Below the pieces are notes generated by a model. It did no database searches. It was not told the origin of the DNA and was given only the letters and a program-made list of their open reading frames with translations. Made by a program: the position numbers and the translations under genes. From a virus: a stretch of 33,343 bases of DNA. Shown here piece after piece: positions 14,429-20,887 of this stretch (position 1 is the first letter of the stretch; each line of letters opens with the position of its first letter). The stretch spans positions 1-33,343 of the IMG/VR virus record IMGVR_UViG_3300032242_002077; one strand, 5' to 3'.

Positions 14429-14735
14429 GCTGTGCCACCCATTCTTCTAACGTAAGCCCTACTTTAGCAGCTTTTCTTTTTAGCGCGTTACGTTCACGAT
14501 GACTTAAACCGCCCCAAATACCGTGTTGTTCATCAATACTATCGGAATATAAGAGGCATTGCAAACGAACAGGACAAACAGGAGCCCCGTCTTTACCAAA
14601 GCAAACGGCTTTAGATTTGTCAGCAATTAGTTTGTATTTAGATTTATCACGTGGTGGGTACCAATTTTCGGTGTCCATTCCACGGCATTTAGCGCCGTGG
14701 CGCCAGTTCTCTTTGTATCCTACATCTTCGTACAA
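14403..14735 (-). CDS. WhiB-family Fe-S transcription factor
   Basis: 110 aa. Four cysteines (C17 in AKCRGMD, C45 in KAVCFG, C54 and C60 in VCPVRLQC) would bind a 4Fe-4S cluster, followed by the family motif HGIWGGLSHRER (71-82) and a basic C-terminus. WhiB proteins bind the principal sigma factor; phage versions can redirect host transcription or block superinfection. The spacing between second and third cysteines is eight residues rather than the common two. The start is TTG with AGGAG five bases before it, and a hairpin lies immediately upstream. It overlaps the Cas4-like gene by 26 bases. Confidence 0.93.
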   Translation of the reverse strand: MYEDVGYKENWRHGAKCRGMDTENWYPPRDKSKYKLIADKSKAVCFGKDGAPVCPVRLQCLLYSDSIDEQHGIWGGLSHRERNALKRKAAKVGLTLEEWVAQHDNKGRKT

Positions 14736-14743
14736 GTCTGCTC

Positions 14744-14778
14744 CTGGGAGATAGGTGGGTGTTCTATCCCTCTCCCAG
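14744..14778 (-). promoter_or_regulatory. Hairpin touching the WhiB ribosome site
   Basis: An 8-bp stem CTGGGAGA/TCTCCCAG (14744-14751, 14771-14778) with a 19-base loop, in the gap between the resolvase stop and the WhiB TTG. On the minus strand the second arm runs into AGGAG, the WhiB ribosome site, so folding could lower initiation. There is no T-run, so it is not a typical terminator. Confidence 0.45.
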
Positions 14779-14792
14779 AGGCTATAAGTCTA

Positions 14793-15122
14793 TCACAAAG
14801 TTTCTTTAAGCTCTCTAATCGTTTCTCGCATCTCTATTAAATCGTCCTCAAGAACAATACAGTAATTTTGATTGTTTAAACTAACCCCTAAAACTGGCAT
14901 ACGGCTGTCTAAAATAGCTTCATTAATTATTTTTTCTAAAATAGAAGCCTTTATGCTAAAAGAAGCTTTTCCAGTCCATTTATGCTCTACAAGCCAATCT
15001 GTGGTCCTTACGTCACCTTTTCTATTCCAAAAAGCTCCGCTAGCTGCCGTGCGTTTACCGCCCAATTTTTTAGCTAAACGATCTTCATGTTTACGACTTT
15101 GTTTCTGTCCCTCACTCCTCAT
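14793..15122 (-). CDS. Phage Holliday junction resolvase-like nuclease
   Basis: 109 aa. SRKHEDRLAKKLGGKRTAASG is followed by NRKGDVRTTDWLVEHKWT, with D37, D42, E46 and K48 as the PD-(D/E)XK residues, and then a helix (IKASILEKIINEAILDS) and two strands. This arrangement matches the phage archaeal-Hjc-like resolvase family that cuts four-way junctions. It overlaps the end of recA by 11 bases, which fits a recombination partner. Confidence 0.87.
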   Translation of the reverse strand: MRSEGQKQSRKHEDRLAKKLGGKRTAASGAFWNRKGDVRTTDWLVEHKWTGKASFSIKASILEKIINEAILDSRMPVLGVSLNNQNYCIVLEDDLIEMRETIRELKETL

Positions 15123-16188
15123 CAGAGTCTTCTGCTACAAACTTAGACCCTGACTTAATTGAGTCTAATACATCTTTCTCTAGCGCTTCTTTAAGGTCCA
15201 GCTCCTCACGAATAGACGCTAAAAGGGCATCAGCGCCCTGCCATTGACGTTGTTCGCCACCAATTGTATAGCGGTAATATGCACCTGCTCTGGTAATAAC
15301 TTTGTTTATAATACCCATAGCTACAATTTCTTTAGCAAAATCATACTGACCTCGATCTACAATTCCACCCGTGCCAAAATAAAAATCCATAAAAGCTGTT
15401 TGCGATGGGGGAGCAGACTTGTTTTTAATGGTCTTAACCTTAATGGTTTGACCTACACGGTACTTTTCTTGACCTGTACCAGCATCAATCCATTCATCTC
15501 TTTTAATTTCTACACGAGTAAAATACGCGTAATTTTTTCCTTTACCTCCTGGAGTAGTGCGTGGGTCGCCATACTGAACCCCTACACGATCTCGCCATTG
15601 GTTAATCATAATGCCAATAAATGGGCGCTCATTTTCAGTAAGGGAACGCTTAGAAGCTTTGCCAATTTTACGAAAAAACTTATTAGTAAGCAATGCTCCA
15701 CGTCCTATAGTTGATTCGTCCATTTCTTTATCATCTTCTGCACTGGGGATAAGAGCAGGAAGGCTGTCAATAACAACGCAATCCACAGACTTACTTTCAA
15801 CAATTTCAATAACGGCTTCATACGCTTCCTCCATAACATTTGTAGAAATAACAAATACTCTTGATAAATCTACTCCACACATTTCTGCATAAGAAGGCAC
15901 CCATTCTTCAGCAGCAACCCATACGGTTGTAAATTCTGGATCGTGTTCCTGATTAGCAGCAACTGTCTTCAATGCCACAGCAGTTTTACCGTTTGATTCT
16001 TCACCAATAAGTTCATGCCATTGATTAACTGGCCAACCACCACCTAATGCAACATCAAAAGACAACGAACCAGTGGTCATACGACCGTGGTTATCAATAA
16101 TTTCTTCACCACGAATAATGGTGTCCTCACCAAATTTTTTATTAATTTTGTTAATTACTTTAAGAAGTTCTGGGTTTACTGTTGCCAT
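15112..16188 (-). CDS. recA: RecA/UvsX-like recombinase
   Basis: 358 aa, ATP-dependent strand exchange. Walker A is GEESNGKT (residues 62-69) after FDVALGGGWPVNQWHELIG; Walker B is DCVVIDSLPAL (136-146). Loop L1 lies around EMDESTIGRGALLTNKF, and L2 is NQWRDRVGVQYGDPRTTPGG (196-215). The C-terminal domain is acidic (EDSDEE at the end), as in bacterial RecA where the acidic tail restrains DNA binding. TAATG-type junction with the preceding zinc protein; the resolvase overlaps its end. Compared with host RecA the Walker A has EES instead of PES, a phage-like variation. Confidence 0.95.
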   Translation of the reverse strand: MATVNPELLKVINKINKKFGEDTIIRGEEIIDNHGRMTTGSLSFDVALGGGWPVNQWHELIGEESNGKTAVALKTVAANQEHDPEFTTVWVAAEEWVPSYAEMCGVDLSRVFVISTNVMEEAYEAVIEIVESKSVDCVVIDSLPALIPSAEDDKEMDESTIGRGALLTNKFFRKIGKASKRSLTENERPFIGIMINQWRDRVGVQYGDPRTTPGGKGKNYAYFTRVEIKRDEWIDAGTGQEKYRVGQTIKVKTIKNKSAPPSQTAFMDFYFGTGGIVDRGQYDFAKEIVAMGIINKVITRAGAYYRYTIGGEQRQWQGADALLASIREELDLKEALEKDVLDSIKSGSKFVAEDSDEE

Positions 16189-16538
16189 TAAATGTGTCCA
16201 ATGATCGTTTGCGGGTTATATCCACTTGTTTCTACTTGACGTGCTGGAGTTGCTGGGCCGCCTCCTGGTTGTCCTCCCACAACGCCTTTACCAACACCTG
16301 TTCCAGATTGTTGAATTGGGTAACCGCAATCGTAACAACGTTTACGAGTTTCTGGAGTTGCCCCTCCATAGTTGCTACTACCGCAACCAGGACAACGAGC
16401 TTCCAAAGGAACTTGTTGTTGAACTGGCGGATAATTTTGCGGTTCAATTGGTGATATATACGGGCGCGCTATTGGCTGAGACTGCTGTGGTGCAACGGAA
16501 GATTGTTGATTTACTTTGTTTACCCACCAATTACTCAT
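16188..16538 (-). CDS. Gln/Pro-rich protein with a central zinc ribbon
   Basis: 116 aa. Residues 10-48 are Gln/Pro-rich and probably disordered, 49-71 hold ARCPGCGSSNYGG and RKRCYDCGYP (C49, C52, C68, C71), a clear zinc ribbon, and the rest is Gly-rich (GTGVGKGVVGGQPGGG). Disordered arms around a ribbon suggest an adaptor at the replisome or recombination complex, in keeping with its place between an unknown gene and recA. It overlaps the unknown gene by ATGA. No specific function can be named. Confidence 0.7.
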   Translation of the reverse strand: MSNWWVNKVNQQSSVAPQQSQPIARPYISPIEPQNYPPVQQQVPLEARCPGCGSSNYGGATPETRKRCYDCGYPIQQSGTGVGKGVVGGQPGGGPATPARQVETSGYNPQTIIGHI

Positions 16539-16975
16539 TGCATTTCCTCCATGTCTACGTTAGAGTGAATCATACCAAGTTGTATAGCGGATGAAAACGC
16601 AGCGATAAGAGATGAAAAAGCCACAGATTTAAAAAACGCAATCATTACCGCAACATCTTCTTGGTCTAACTCTACAGGGTCTTCAGCGTCTTTAAGTTCG
16701 TCTAGTTGGAGACTAGAAAGTATTCGTGCAGTTAACTCCGCAGTAACGTCAATAAAAGGTAAAAGAGGCTCTAAATTAGCCAAACGTGAGTCGCTGTCTT
16801 CACGTTCTTTATCGTCGCCCTCTTTGCTAACTGGATTCAGCCCTAAATCTATAGCAACTTTATTGGGGTCTTTTAGCATTAAATCGTACAAAGGCCACCT
16901 AGTAATCGTGCTAAATGGTACTTCTTGATAGTCACTTACGTATTCACCACCAAAAAACCGTTTAAACCAGCCCAT
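16535..16975 (-). CDS. Hypothetical acidic protein
   Basis: 146 aa, unrecognised. A basic N-terminus (MGWFKRFFGG) of the kind that can sit at a membrane surface is followed by an acidic region (EGDDKEREDSDSRL) and two long helices, the second hydrophobic and Ala/Ser/Phe-rich (VAVMIAFFKSVAFSSLIAAF, about 110-129), possibly a membrane-contacting or buried helix. It is coupled to polA by TAATG, so it may work with the polymerase. Confidence 0.65.
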   Translation of the reverse strand: MGWFKRFFGGEYVSDYQEVPFSTITRWPLYDLMLKDPNKVAIDLGLNPVSKEGDDKEREDSDSRLANLEPLLPFIDVTAELTARILSSLQLDELKDAEDPVELDQEDVAVMIAFFKSVAFSSLIAAFSSAIQLGMIHSNVDMEEMQ

Positions 16976-18975
16976 TATTTAGCCTGTCCCCATCTTTGAA
17001 CAACTTTAATGTCTGCCAATAAAGGCACGTCAAGAAGGTTAATCCCCTCCATAGCCTCACGAATTGCGTTTTTTGTATCCAAAGCGTACTCATCAGGTGT
17101 AAGAGTAACAAGCTCATCGTGAACCGTAAGAATAAGCTTAGACTCTTTAGGTAGCATGTCCTGAGCCCTAATCATAGCAAGTTTCATAATGTCCGCTGCT
17201 GAACCTTGAATTCTTGTGTTAAAAGCCTGTCTTTCGGCCCCAGCTTTGTCTCCAAAGTTCTTAGAATTTATTTCAGGTAAGTACCTACGTCGGCCCAATA
17301 TTGTGGTCACATAACCCTTCTGACGGGTGCTATTGACTACCATAAGACGGTACTTATTAATAGTATTAAACTTTTTACTAAAATCGTCTAAAAGCGTTTT
17401 GGCCTCAGTTAAGGTGCACCCAATTTGTTTAGCAATTTTGTCAGGGCCTACGCCATAAGCAATGGACAAAACCAAAACTTTTCCAGCCTTACGATCAACC
17501 CCCATTGTGTCACCAATGGTGGTGTAAATGTCGCCACCTTCTAGGTAGTTCTTTAACATAATTGGGTCTTTAGACATAGAAGCAATTACTCTAGGTTCGA
17601 TCTGTGAATAATCAGCTACCACAAGCTTGTAACCTTCTGGAGCTGCAAATAAATTACGCAACATCCGTCCGTATTGTTTTTCTTCAACAACTTTTTCTGG
17701 GTCTTCAGGAGCTGGAATATTTTGAAGATTGGGGTTACGACTAGAAAAACGACCAGTTTCTGCGCCGTGCTGAATAAAATCACAATGAATTTTTCCGTTA
17801 ATTAACAAACTCTCTTTATATTGCGTTTTGCTTTTTCCACTAACAGTGTGGGTAACATCCCCACCAAGATACGGAATCACATAAGTGCTAAGCATTTTAT
17901 TCAAGTCTGCGTAATTTAAAATAGCCGCCGCTAATTCGTTAGTTTCACGGTAAAGTCCTAAAGCCTCAGAAGATACAGAGTAATCAGATGGTTCTAGTGG
18001 GATACCCTGTTCTTCTTTAGTTTTACCTTTAAGAGTCAATACTTTTGGTTTAAGACCTTGACCACCATCGGATTTTTTTCCATATAACATCGCCTGTTTT
18101 TCAGGATTAGAATTAATATTAAAAACTTTACCTGCAATTTTATAGATTTCTGAACGAGCTTGCTCAATGTTAATTTCTAACTTAGAATGCAAATCAGAAA
18201 GCTGTTTAGTATCAATAGGTGCTCCAGCCAACTTCATGTGGCACAATACTTTAAGCACACCCATCTCAAGATTCATTACATTAATTAAGTTTCCTTCCTC
18301 AAGTTTCTTTTGAAGAACGCTCTTATAAAGCAAAAAAGTGTATTTGGCATCAAGATAAGCGTACTTAGCTACTGTACTAAATGCGTACTTTTCAACTTCT
18401 TTACCAACTCCCTTGACCATGGTGTAACCAAACTCTCGGGATAAACAATCATCAAGACCGCACTTGTTTTTATTTTTATTGTCATACAAAAAAGAAGCAA
18501 TCATCGTGTCAAAATAAGGACCTGTAGGAAACTGATTGTCATAATATTTAGCTATAGAAGTTAAATCAAATACAAGATTATGTCCCACTAATGTTCGATT
18601 CTCACCAAACATTAAAGGCTTAAGAGCGGCAAAAACTTCTGCAGGAAACAGCTGCTCGGGTGGCGGTCCGTAAAGGGTAGTAGCCTTTTTATCATCTGTT
18701 GAATAGTCAGATTCACGAGGTGTTAAACCAGCTTCTTTACGTCGTTCACCAGTGGGTTTTAACGGGCGAATAAGCTCTAAAAACTCTCCGTTTGGATGAC
18801 CTAAAGGAATAACATCACCGCGCCCATGAGTCGCCATAGAAATCCAAAGTACCTCATTAACAACGGTAACACCACGTTGTGGGCCTACTGTTTCAAGGTC
18901 ATAGGCAAATGAATCTTGTTTTAAATAATAGGCAACAGCCTCATCAAGTTGCTCTTTAGTTGTAATTATATTCAT
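16975..18975 (-). CDS. polA: DNA polymerase, family A (with 3'-5' exonuclease, Leu-762 type)
   Basis: 666 aa, replicative phage polymerase lacking the 5'-3' exonuclease domain. Proofreading motifs: AYDLETV (D26, E28), GHNLVFD (N133, D137), YAYLD (Y205, D209). Polymerase motifs: A is VADYSQIEPRV (D455), B is RKAGKVLVLSIAYG (R495, K499, L503, Y507), C is TVHDELV (H619-E621), with GRFSSRNPNLQNIPAP before A. Position 503 corresponds to E. coli Phe762 and is Leu here, a substitution common in environmental phage polymerases and thought to trade speed for fidelity. The AAGGGGG ribosome site lies inside a hairpin. It is the centre of the recombination and replication block. Confidence 0.97.
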   Translation of the reverse strand: MNIITTKEQLDEAVAYYLKQDSFAYDLETVGPQRGVTVVNEVLWISMATHGRGDVIPLGHPNGEFLELIRPLKPTGERRKEAGLTPRESDYSTDDKKATTLYGPPPEQLFPAEVFAALKPLMFGENRTLVGHNLVFDLTSIAKYYDNQFPTGPYFDTMIASFLYDNKNKNKCGLDDCLSREFGYTMVKGVGKEVEKYAFSTVAKYAYLDAKYTFLLYKSVLQKKLEEGNLINVMNLEMGVLKVLCHMKLAGAPIDTKQLSDLHSKLEINIEQARSEIYKIAGKVFNINSNPEKQAMLYGKKSDGGQGLKPKVLTLKGKTKEEQGIPLEPSDYSVSSEALGLYRETNELAAAILNYADLNKMLSTYVIPYLGGDVTHTVSGKSKTQYKESLLINGKIHCDFIQHGAETGRFSSRNPNLQNIPAPEDPEKVVEEKQYGRMLRNLFAAPEGYKLVVADYSQIEPRVIASMSKDPIMLKNYLEGGDIYTTIGDTMGVDRKAGKVLVLSIAYGVGPDKIAKQIGCTLTEAKTLLDDFSKKFNTINKYRLMVVNSTRQKGYVTTILGRRRYLPEINSKNFGDKAGAERQAFNTRIQGSAADIMKLAMIRAQDMLPKESKLILTVHDELVTLTPDEYALDTKNAIREAMEGINLLDVPLLADIKVVQRWGQAK

Positions 18976-18981
18976 ACAAAC

Positions 18982-19031
18982 CCCCTTAAAAGCGAAGGGG
19001 CTAGACGTAAGGGGTTAAAAAACGCCTAGCC
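18982..19031 (-). promoter_or_regulatory. Alternative hairpins in the polA leader
   Basis: The run CCCCTTA (18982-18988) can pair with either AAGGGG (18995-19000, 6 bp) or TAAGGGG (19008-19014, 7 bp), and GGCTAG/CTAGCC (18999-19004, 19026-19031) forms a third stem that shares bases with the first. On the minus strand the arm at 18982-18988 contains the AAGGGG ribosome site of polA, so the choice of fold could set polymerase translation. No T-run follows the stems. Confidence 0.5.
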
Positions 19032-19047
19032 ACTTCACATCTCGTTT

Positions 19048-19728
19048 TTAGAGTAAAGCAGTTGCAATCTCTGTAAGTTCATCAAAATTAAGACGATAAA
19101 CTGATGAAGGCTCAAACGCCTTCATAGTTGCAACTTGCTCCTCAACCTTTGCTTCATCAATTCCGTAATCTTCCATAAGGTCGCGCCCCTTAACTGGAGT
19201 AACAGTGAAAACAAGGCTTTGTAGCGTACCACGACGAGACAACGACCAGTAGTTCTTAGTAAGAGGTCCTGCTGGTGAGTGTTCTGCAGCGTGCAAAGAA
19301 CGAAATAGTAATGGAGTTGCGTTTAATTTAGTAAGAATAGTAGTTCCGTCATCTCCAATAATAACGACAGAAAATGAATAGCGTTTAGAAGGCTTGTTAC
19401 CAAGTTTTAAACAAAGTGGGCAACCTTCTTCAAGGCAAACAAAAGACCTTTGTCCCTCTTTCTTTTCATCAAGCCAATGCGCGTTATAAACAGCAAAAGG
19501 CCCACCCTCATCAAGAAACTTAACAAGCTGAGGAGTCTCTGATACTACAAAATCTTTTGTGTACTCACGAGGCTTAATAGTATCTTCAGCGGCTTTCCAA
19601 CCACTTTTAATTATTGAATCTGATACACCTGGTCGCTCTTCAAGAGCACTTTCAAGAGTGCTTTCAATGTTTTCTGTTGAGAATTCGTCCAGCTGTGGAA
19701 TAAAGTCTGCTTCTTGTTTAATTGCCAT
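19048..19728 (-). CDS. Probable single-stranded DNA-binding protein with zinc site
   Basis: 226 aa. Residues 84-106 hold H84, C98, C103 and C106 (SFVCLEEGCPLCLKLG), a possible zinc site like that in T4 gp32-type ssDNA-binding proteins. The core (SFSVVIIGDDGTTILTKLN, then LVFTVTPVKGRDL) looks like strands of an OB fold. The C-terminus lacks the very acidic tail of classic SSBs and ends MKAFEPSSVYRLNFDELTEIATALL. Its place just upstream of polA is usual for such a gene. Assignment is by context and pattern, not a full family match. Confidence 0.6.
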   Translation of the reverse strand: MAIKQEADFIPQLDEFSTENIESTLESALEERPGVSDSIIKSGWKAAEDTIKPREYTKDFVVSETPQLVKFLDEGGPFAVYNAHWLDEKKEGQRSFVCLEEGCPLCLKLGNKPSKRYSFSVVIIGDDGTTILTKLNATPLLFRSLHAAEHSPAGPLTKNYWSLSRRGTLQSLVFTVTPVKGRDLMEDYGIDEAKVEEQVATMKAFEPSSVYRLNFDELTEIATALL

Positions 19729-19751
19729 TTTTATTTATCCTTAGTTAGTTG

Positions 19752-20213
19752 TTATTTTGTTTCTTCTGCTTGAATTTTAGTCCAAGCCTCGGCCAGCTTT
19801 TCTGTAAGCTGTCGGTTCGTGCTCCAGTCTATACGACTAACGTGGAGAACTTCAAATTGAGCAAAAAGGGCTATCGTGGCCTCAATCATTGCTCGGCTAT
19901 ACAAGCGACGACCTTTATGGTCTTCGCCATTTTTATCTTTTTTAGTGGGAAGTCTGTACGGTGGCGTGGGTAAATAACCTTTTTGATTCCACGTTCTAAT
20001 GGTGATGAATGGGCGACCCAAAGCTAAAGCTAAAGCCCCAACAGTAAAAAGCTCAATATCTTTTCCGTTAGGCAAAGGTTTAATTTGAGGTTTTAAATCC
20101 CAAGTTATTTCTCTTTTATTTTCTAAAACTTCAATTTCACGACGTTTGCGTTTACTTCCTGGATAAAAGTTATCTAAATCAGAAAGAACTGAGTCAATAA
20201 TATCCTCTGTCAT
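19752..20213 (-). CDS. MerR-like winged-helix DNA-binding protein
   Basis: 153 aa. The helix-turn-helix is at about residues 54-110: IELFTVGALALALGRPFITI, then RTWNQKGYLPTPPYRLP, and GRRLYSRAMIEATI, the MerR pattern of recognition helix, RTWE/WNQKGYLP wing and an Arg-rich strand before RLYS. The N-terminal 50 residues are an unrelated acidic/basic region, and there is no C-terminal effector domain, so this is a small DNA-binding adaptor or regulator. It may act at an origin or promoter. Its start overlaps the preceding gene by one base. Confidence 0.85.
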   Translation of the reverse strand: MTEDIIDSVLSDLDNFYPGSKRKRREIEVLENKREITWDLKPQIKPLPNGKDIELFTVGALALALGRPFITIRTWNQKGYLPTPPYRLPTKKDKNGEDHKGRRLYSRAMIEATIALFAQFEVLHVSRIDWSTNRQLTEKLAEAWTKIQAEETK

Positions 20214-20599
20214 TATTGAACCAAAAATGCGTAAGAAACTTTTTTAGGAAACATTAAATCAATTTCTTCTTCTGTAAGTAAGTCTTTTTGATACGCAACT
20301 AAAATAGCGTTCTGATCTAGTTCCTCAACAATTTTAACGCAATCTTTGTACAAACCATGCTTGTTAAGAATTTCTTCTGCGGCTTGCACATCTAAAGGAT
20401 TTGATTCTTTACGCTGATTGGTAAGTTTAATATCGCCAAATTCTAAATATTTATGGCCTTTAGCAGTAATTTCACCAAGCTTTTCAACGGCATCTTTAAG
20501 ACGAGCTTTCAATTCATTTTGCCGTGTGGCAATAAAGTCTGCTTCGGCTTTAACCGCTACGTATTGTTGAGCAAGTTTTTCAACTTCTTTTAATTCCAT
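20213..20599 (-). CDS. Coiled-coil phage protein of unknown function
   Basis: 128 aa. A long amphipathic helix at the start (MELKEVEKLAQQYVAVKAEA, then NELKARLKDAVEKLGE) leads to a small beta region (KYLEFGDIKLTNQRKES) and a helical end (AEEILNKHGLYKDCVKIVEE). The size and pattern resemble small phage recombination/replication accessory proteins, without a name I can defend. AAGGGGA before ATG 20599 is buried in an 8-bp hairpin. Confidence 0.7.
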   Translation of the reverse strand: MELKEVEKLAQQYVAVKAEADFIATRQNELKARLKDAVEKLGEITAKGHKYLEFGDIKLTNQRKESNPLDVQAAEEILNKHGLYKDCVKIVEELDQNAILVAYQKDLLTEEEIDLMFPKKVSYAFLVQ

Positions 20600-20600
20600 T

Positions 20601-20624
20601 TTTTCCCCTTTGTTATGGGGAAAA
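20601..20624 (-). promoter_or_regulatory. Ribosome-site hairpin
   Basis: A perfect 8-bp stem TTTTCCCC/GGGGAAAA (20601-20608, 20617-20624) with an 8-base loop. On the minus strand the second arm is GGGGAAAA, which includes the AAGGGG ribosome site five bases before ATG 20599. A folded leader would block initiation, so a protein or a temperature/ion effect could control it. Confidence 0.6.
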
Positions 20625-20639
20625 GATTAGTAGACTAAA

Positions 20640-20789
20640 TTAGCTTTTGTCAACTAGGTACCGCTCAAGAGCAAGGACAATTATGCTGGTAACAGTAACC
20701 TTTTCAAAAGCAGCCTTCTTTTGCACAGCTTTCCAAAGGTCATCAGGGACACGTATAGTCCGTGTCGGTGTTTTGGTTGACGTAGCCAT
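20640..20789 (-). CDS. Ribbon-helix-helix DNA-binding protein
   Basis: 49 aa, ATG 20789 to TAA 20640-20642. TRTIRVPDDLWKAVQKKA gives the ribbon strand and first helix, VTVTSIIVLALERYLVDK the second helix, the usual Arc/MetJ-type layout in a very short protein. Dimers of this fold bind short inverted or direct repeats. A 19-bp inverted repeat lies immediately upstream and may be its operator. No toxin gene is adjacent, so an antitoxin role is not indicated. Confidence 0.88.
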   Translation of the reverse strand: MATSTKTPTRTIRVPDDLWKAVQKKAAFEKVTVTSIIVLALERYLVDKS

Positions 20790-20801
20790 TATTAAATAAT
20801 A

Positions 20802-20887
20802 CCGTAAAATTGGCTTAAATTACTGTCGGATGTGTATTTAGGTACTTATATTCTCTAAATACCCAGATATTTAAGCCAATTATACGG
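20802..20887. repeat. Nested inverted repeat between helicase and RHH gene
   Basis: Outer arms CCGTAAAATTGGCTTAAAT (20802-20820) and ATTTAAGCCAATTATACGG (20869-20887) are complementary at 18 of 19 positions. Inner arms GTATTTAG (20834-20841) and CTAAATAC (20855-20862) are perfect. The right outer arm includes the SNF2 helicase stop codon. No T-run follows on either strand. Candidates: operator for the RHH protein, origin element or processed RNA hairpin. Confidence 0.75.

Noticed and set aside
15244-15714. 156-aa plus-strand frame
   Set aside because: Lies opposite recA, with composition typical of an antisense frame and no ribosome site; recA is certain.
16226-16594. 122-aa plus-strand frame
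   Set aside because: Opposite the zinc-ribbon gene, whose Cys pairs and overlaps with neighbours are convincing.
20640-20789. RHH protein as antitoxin
   Set aside because: No small toxin-like gene is next to it; it is flanked by helicase and a coiled-coil gene.
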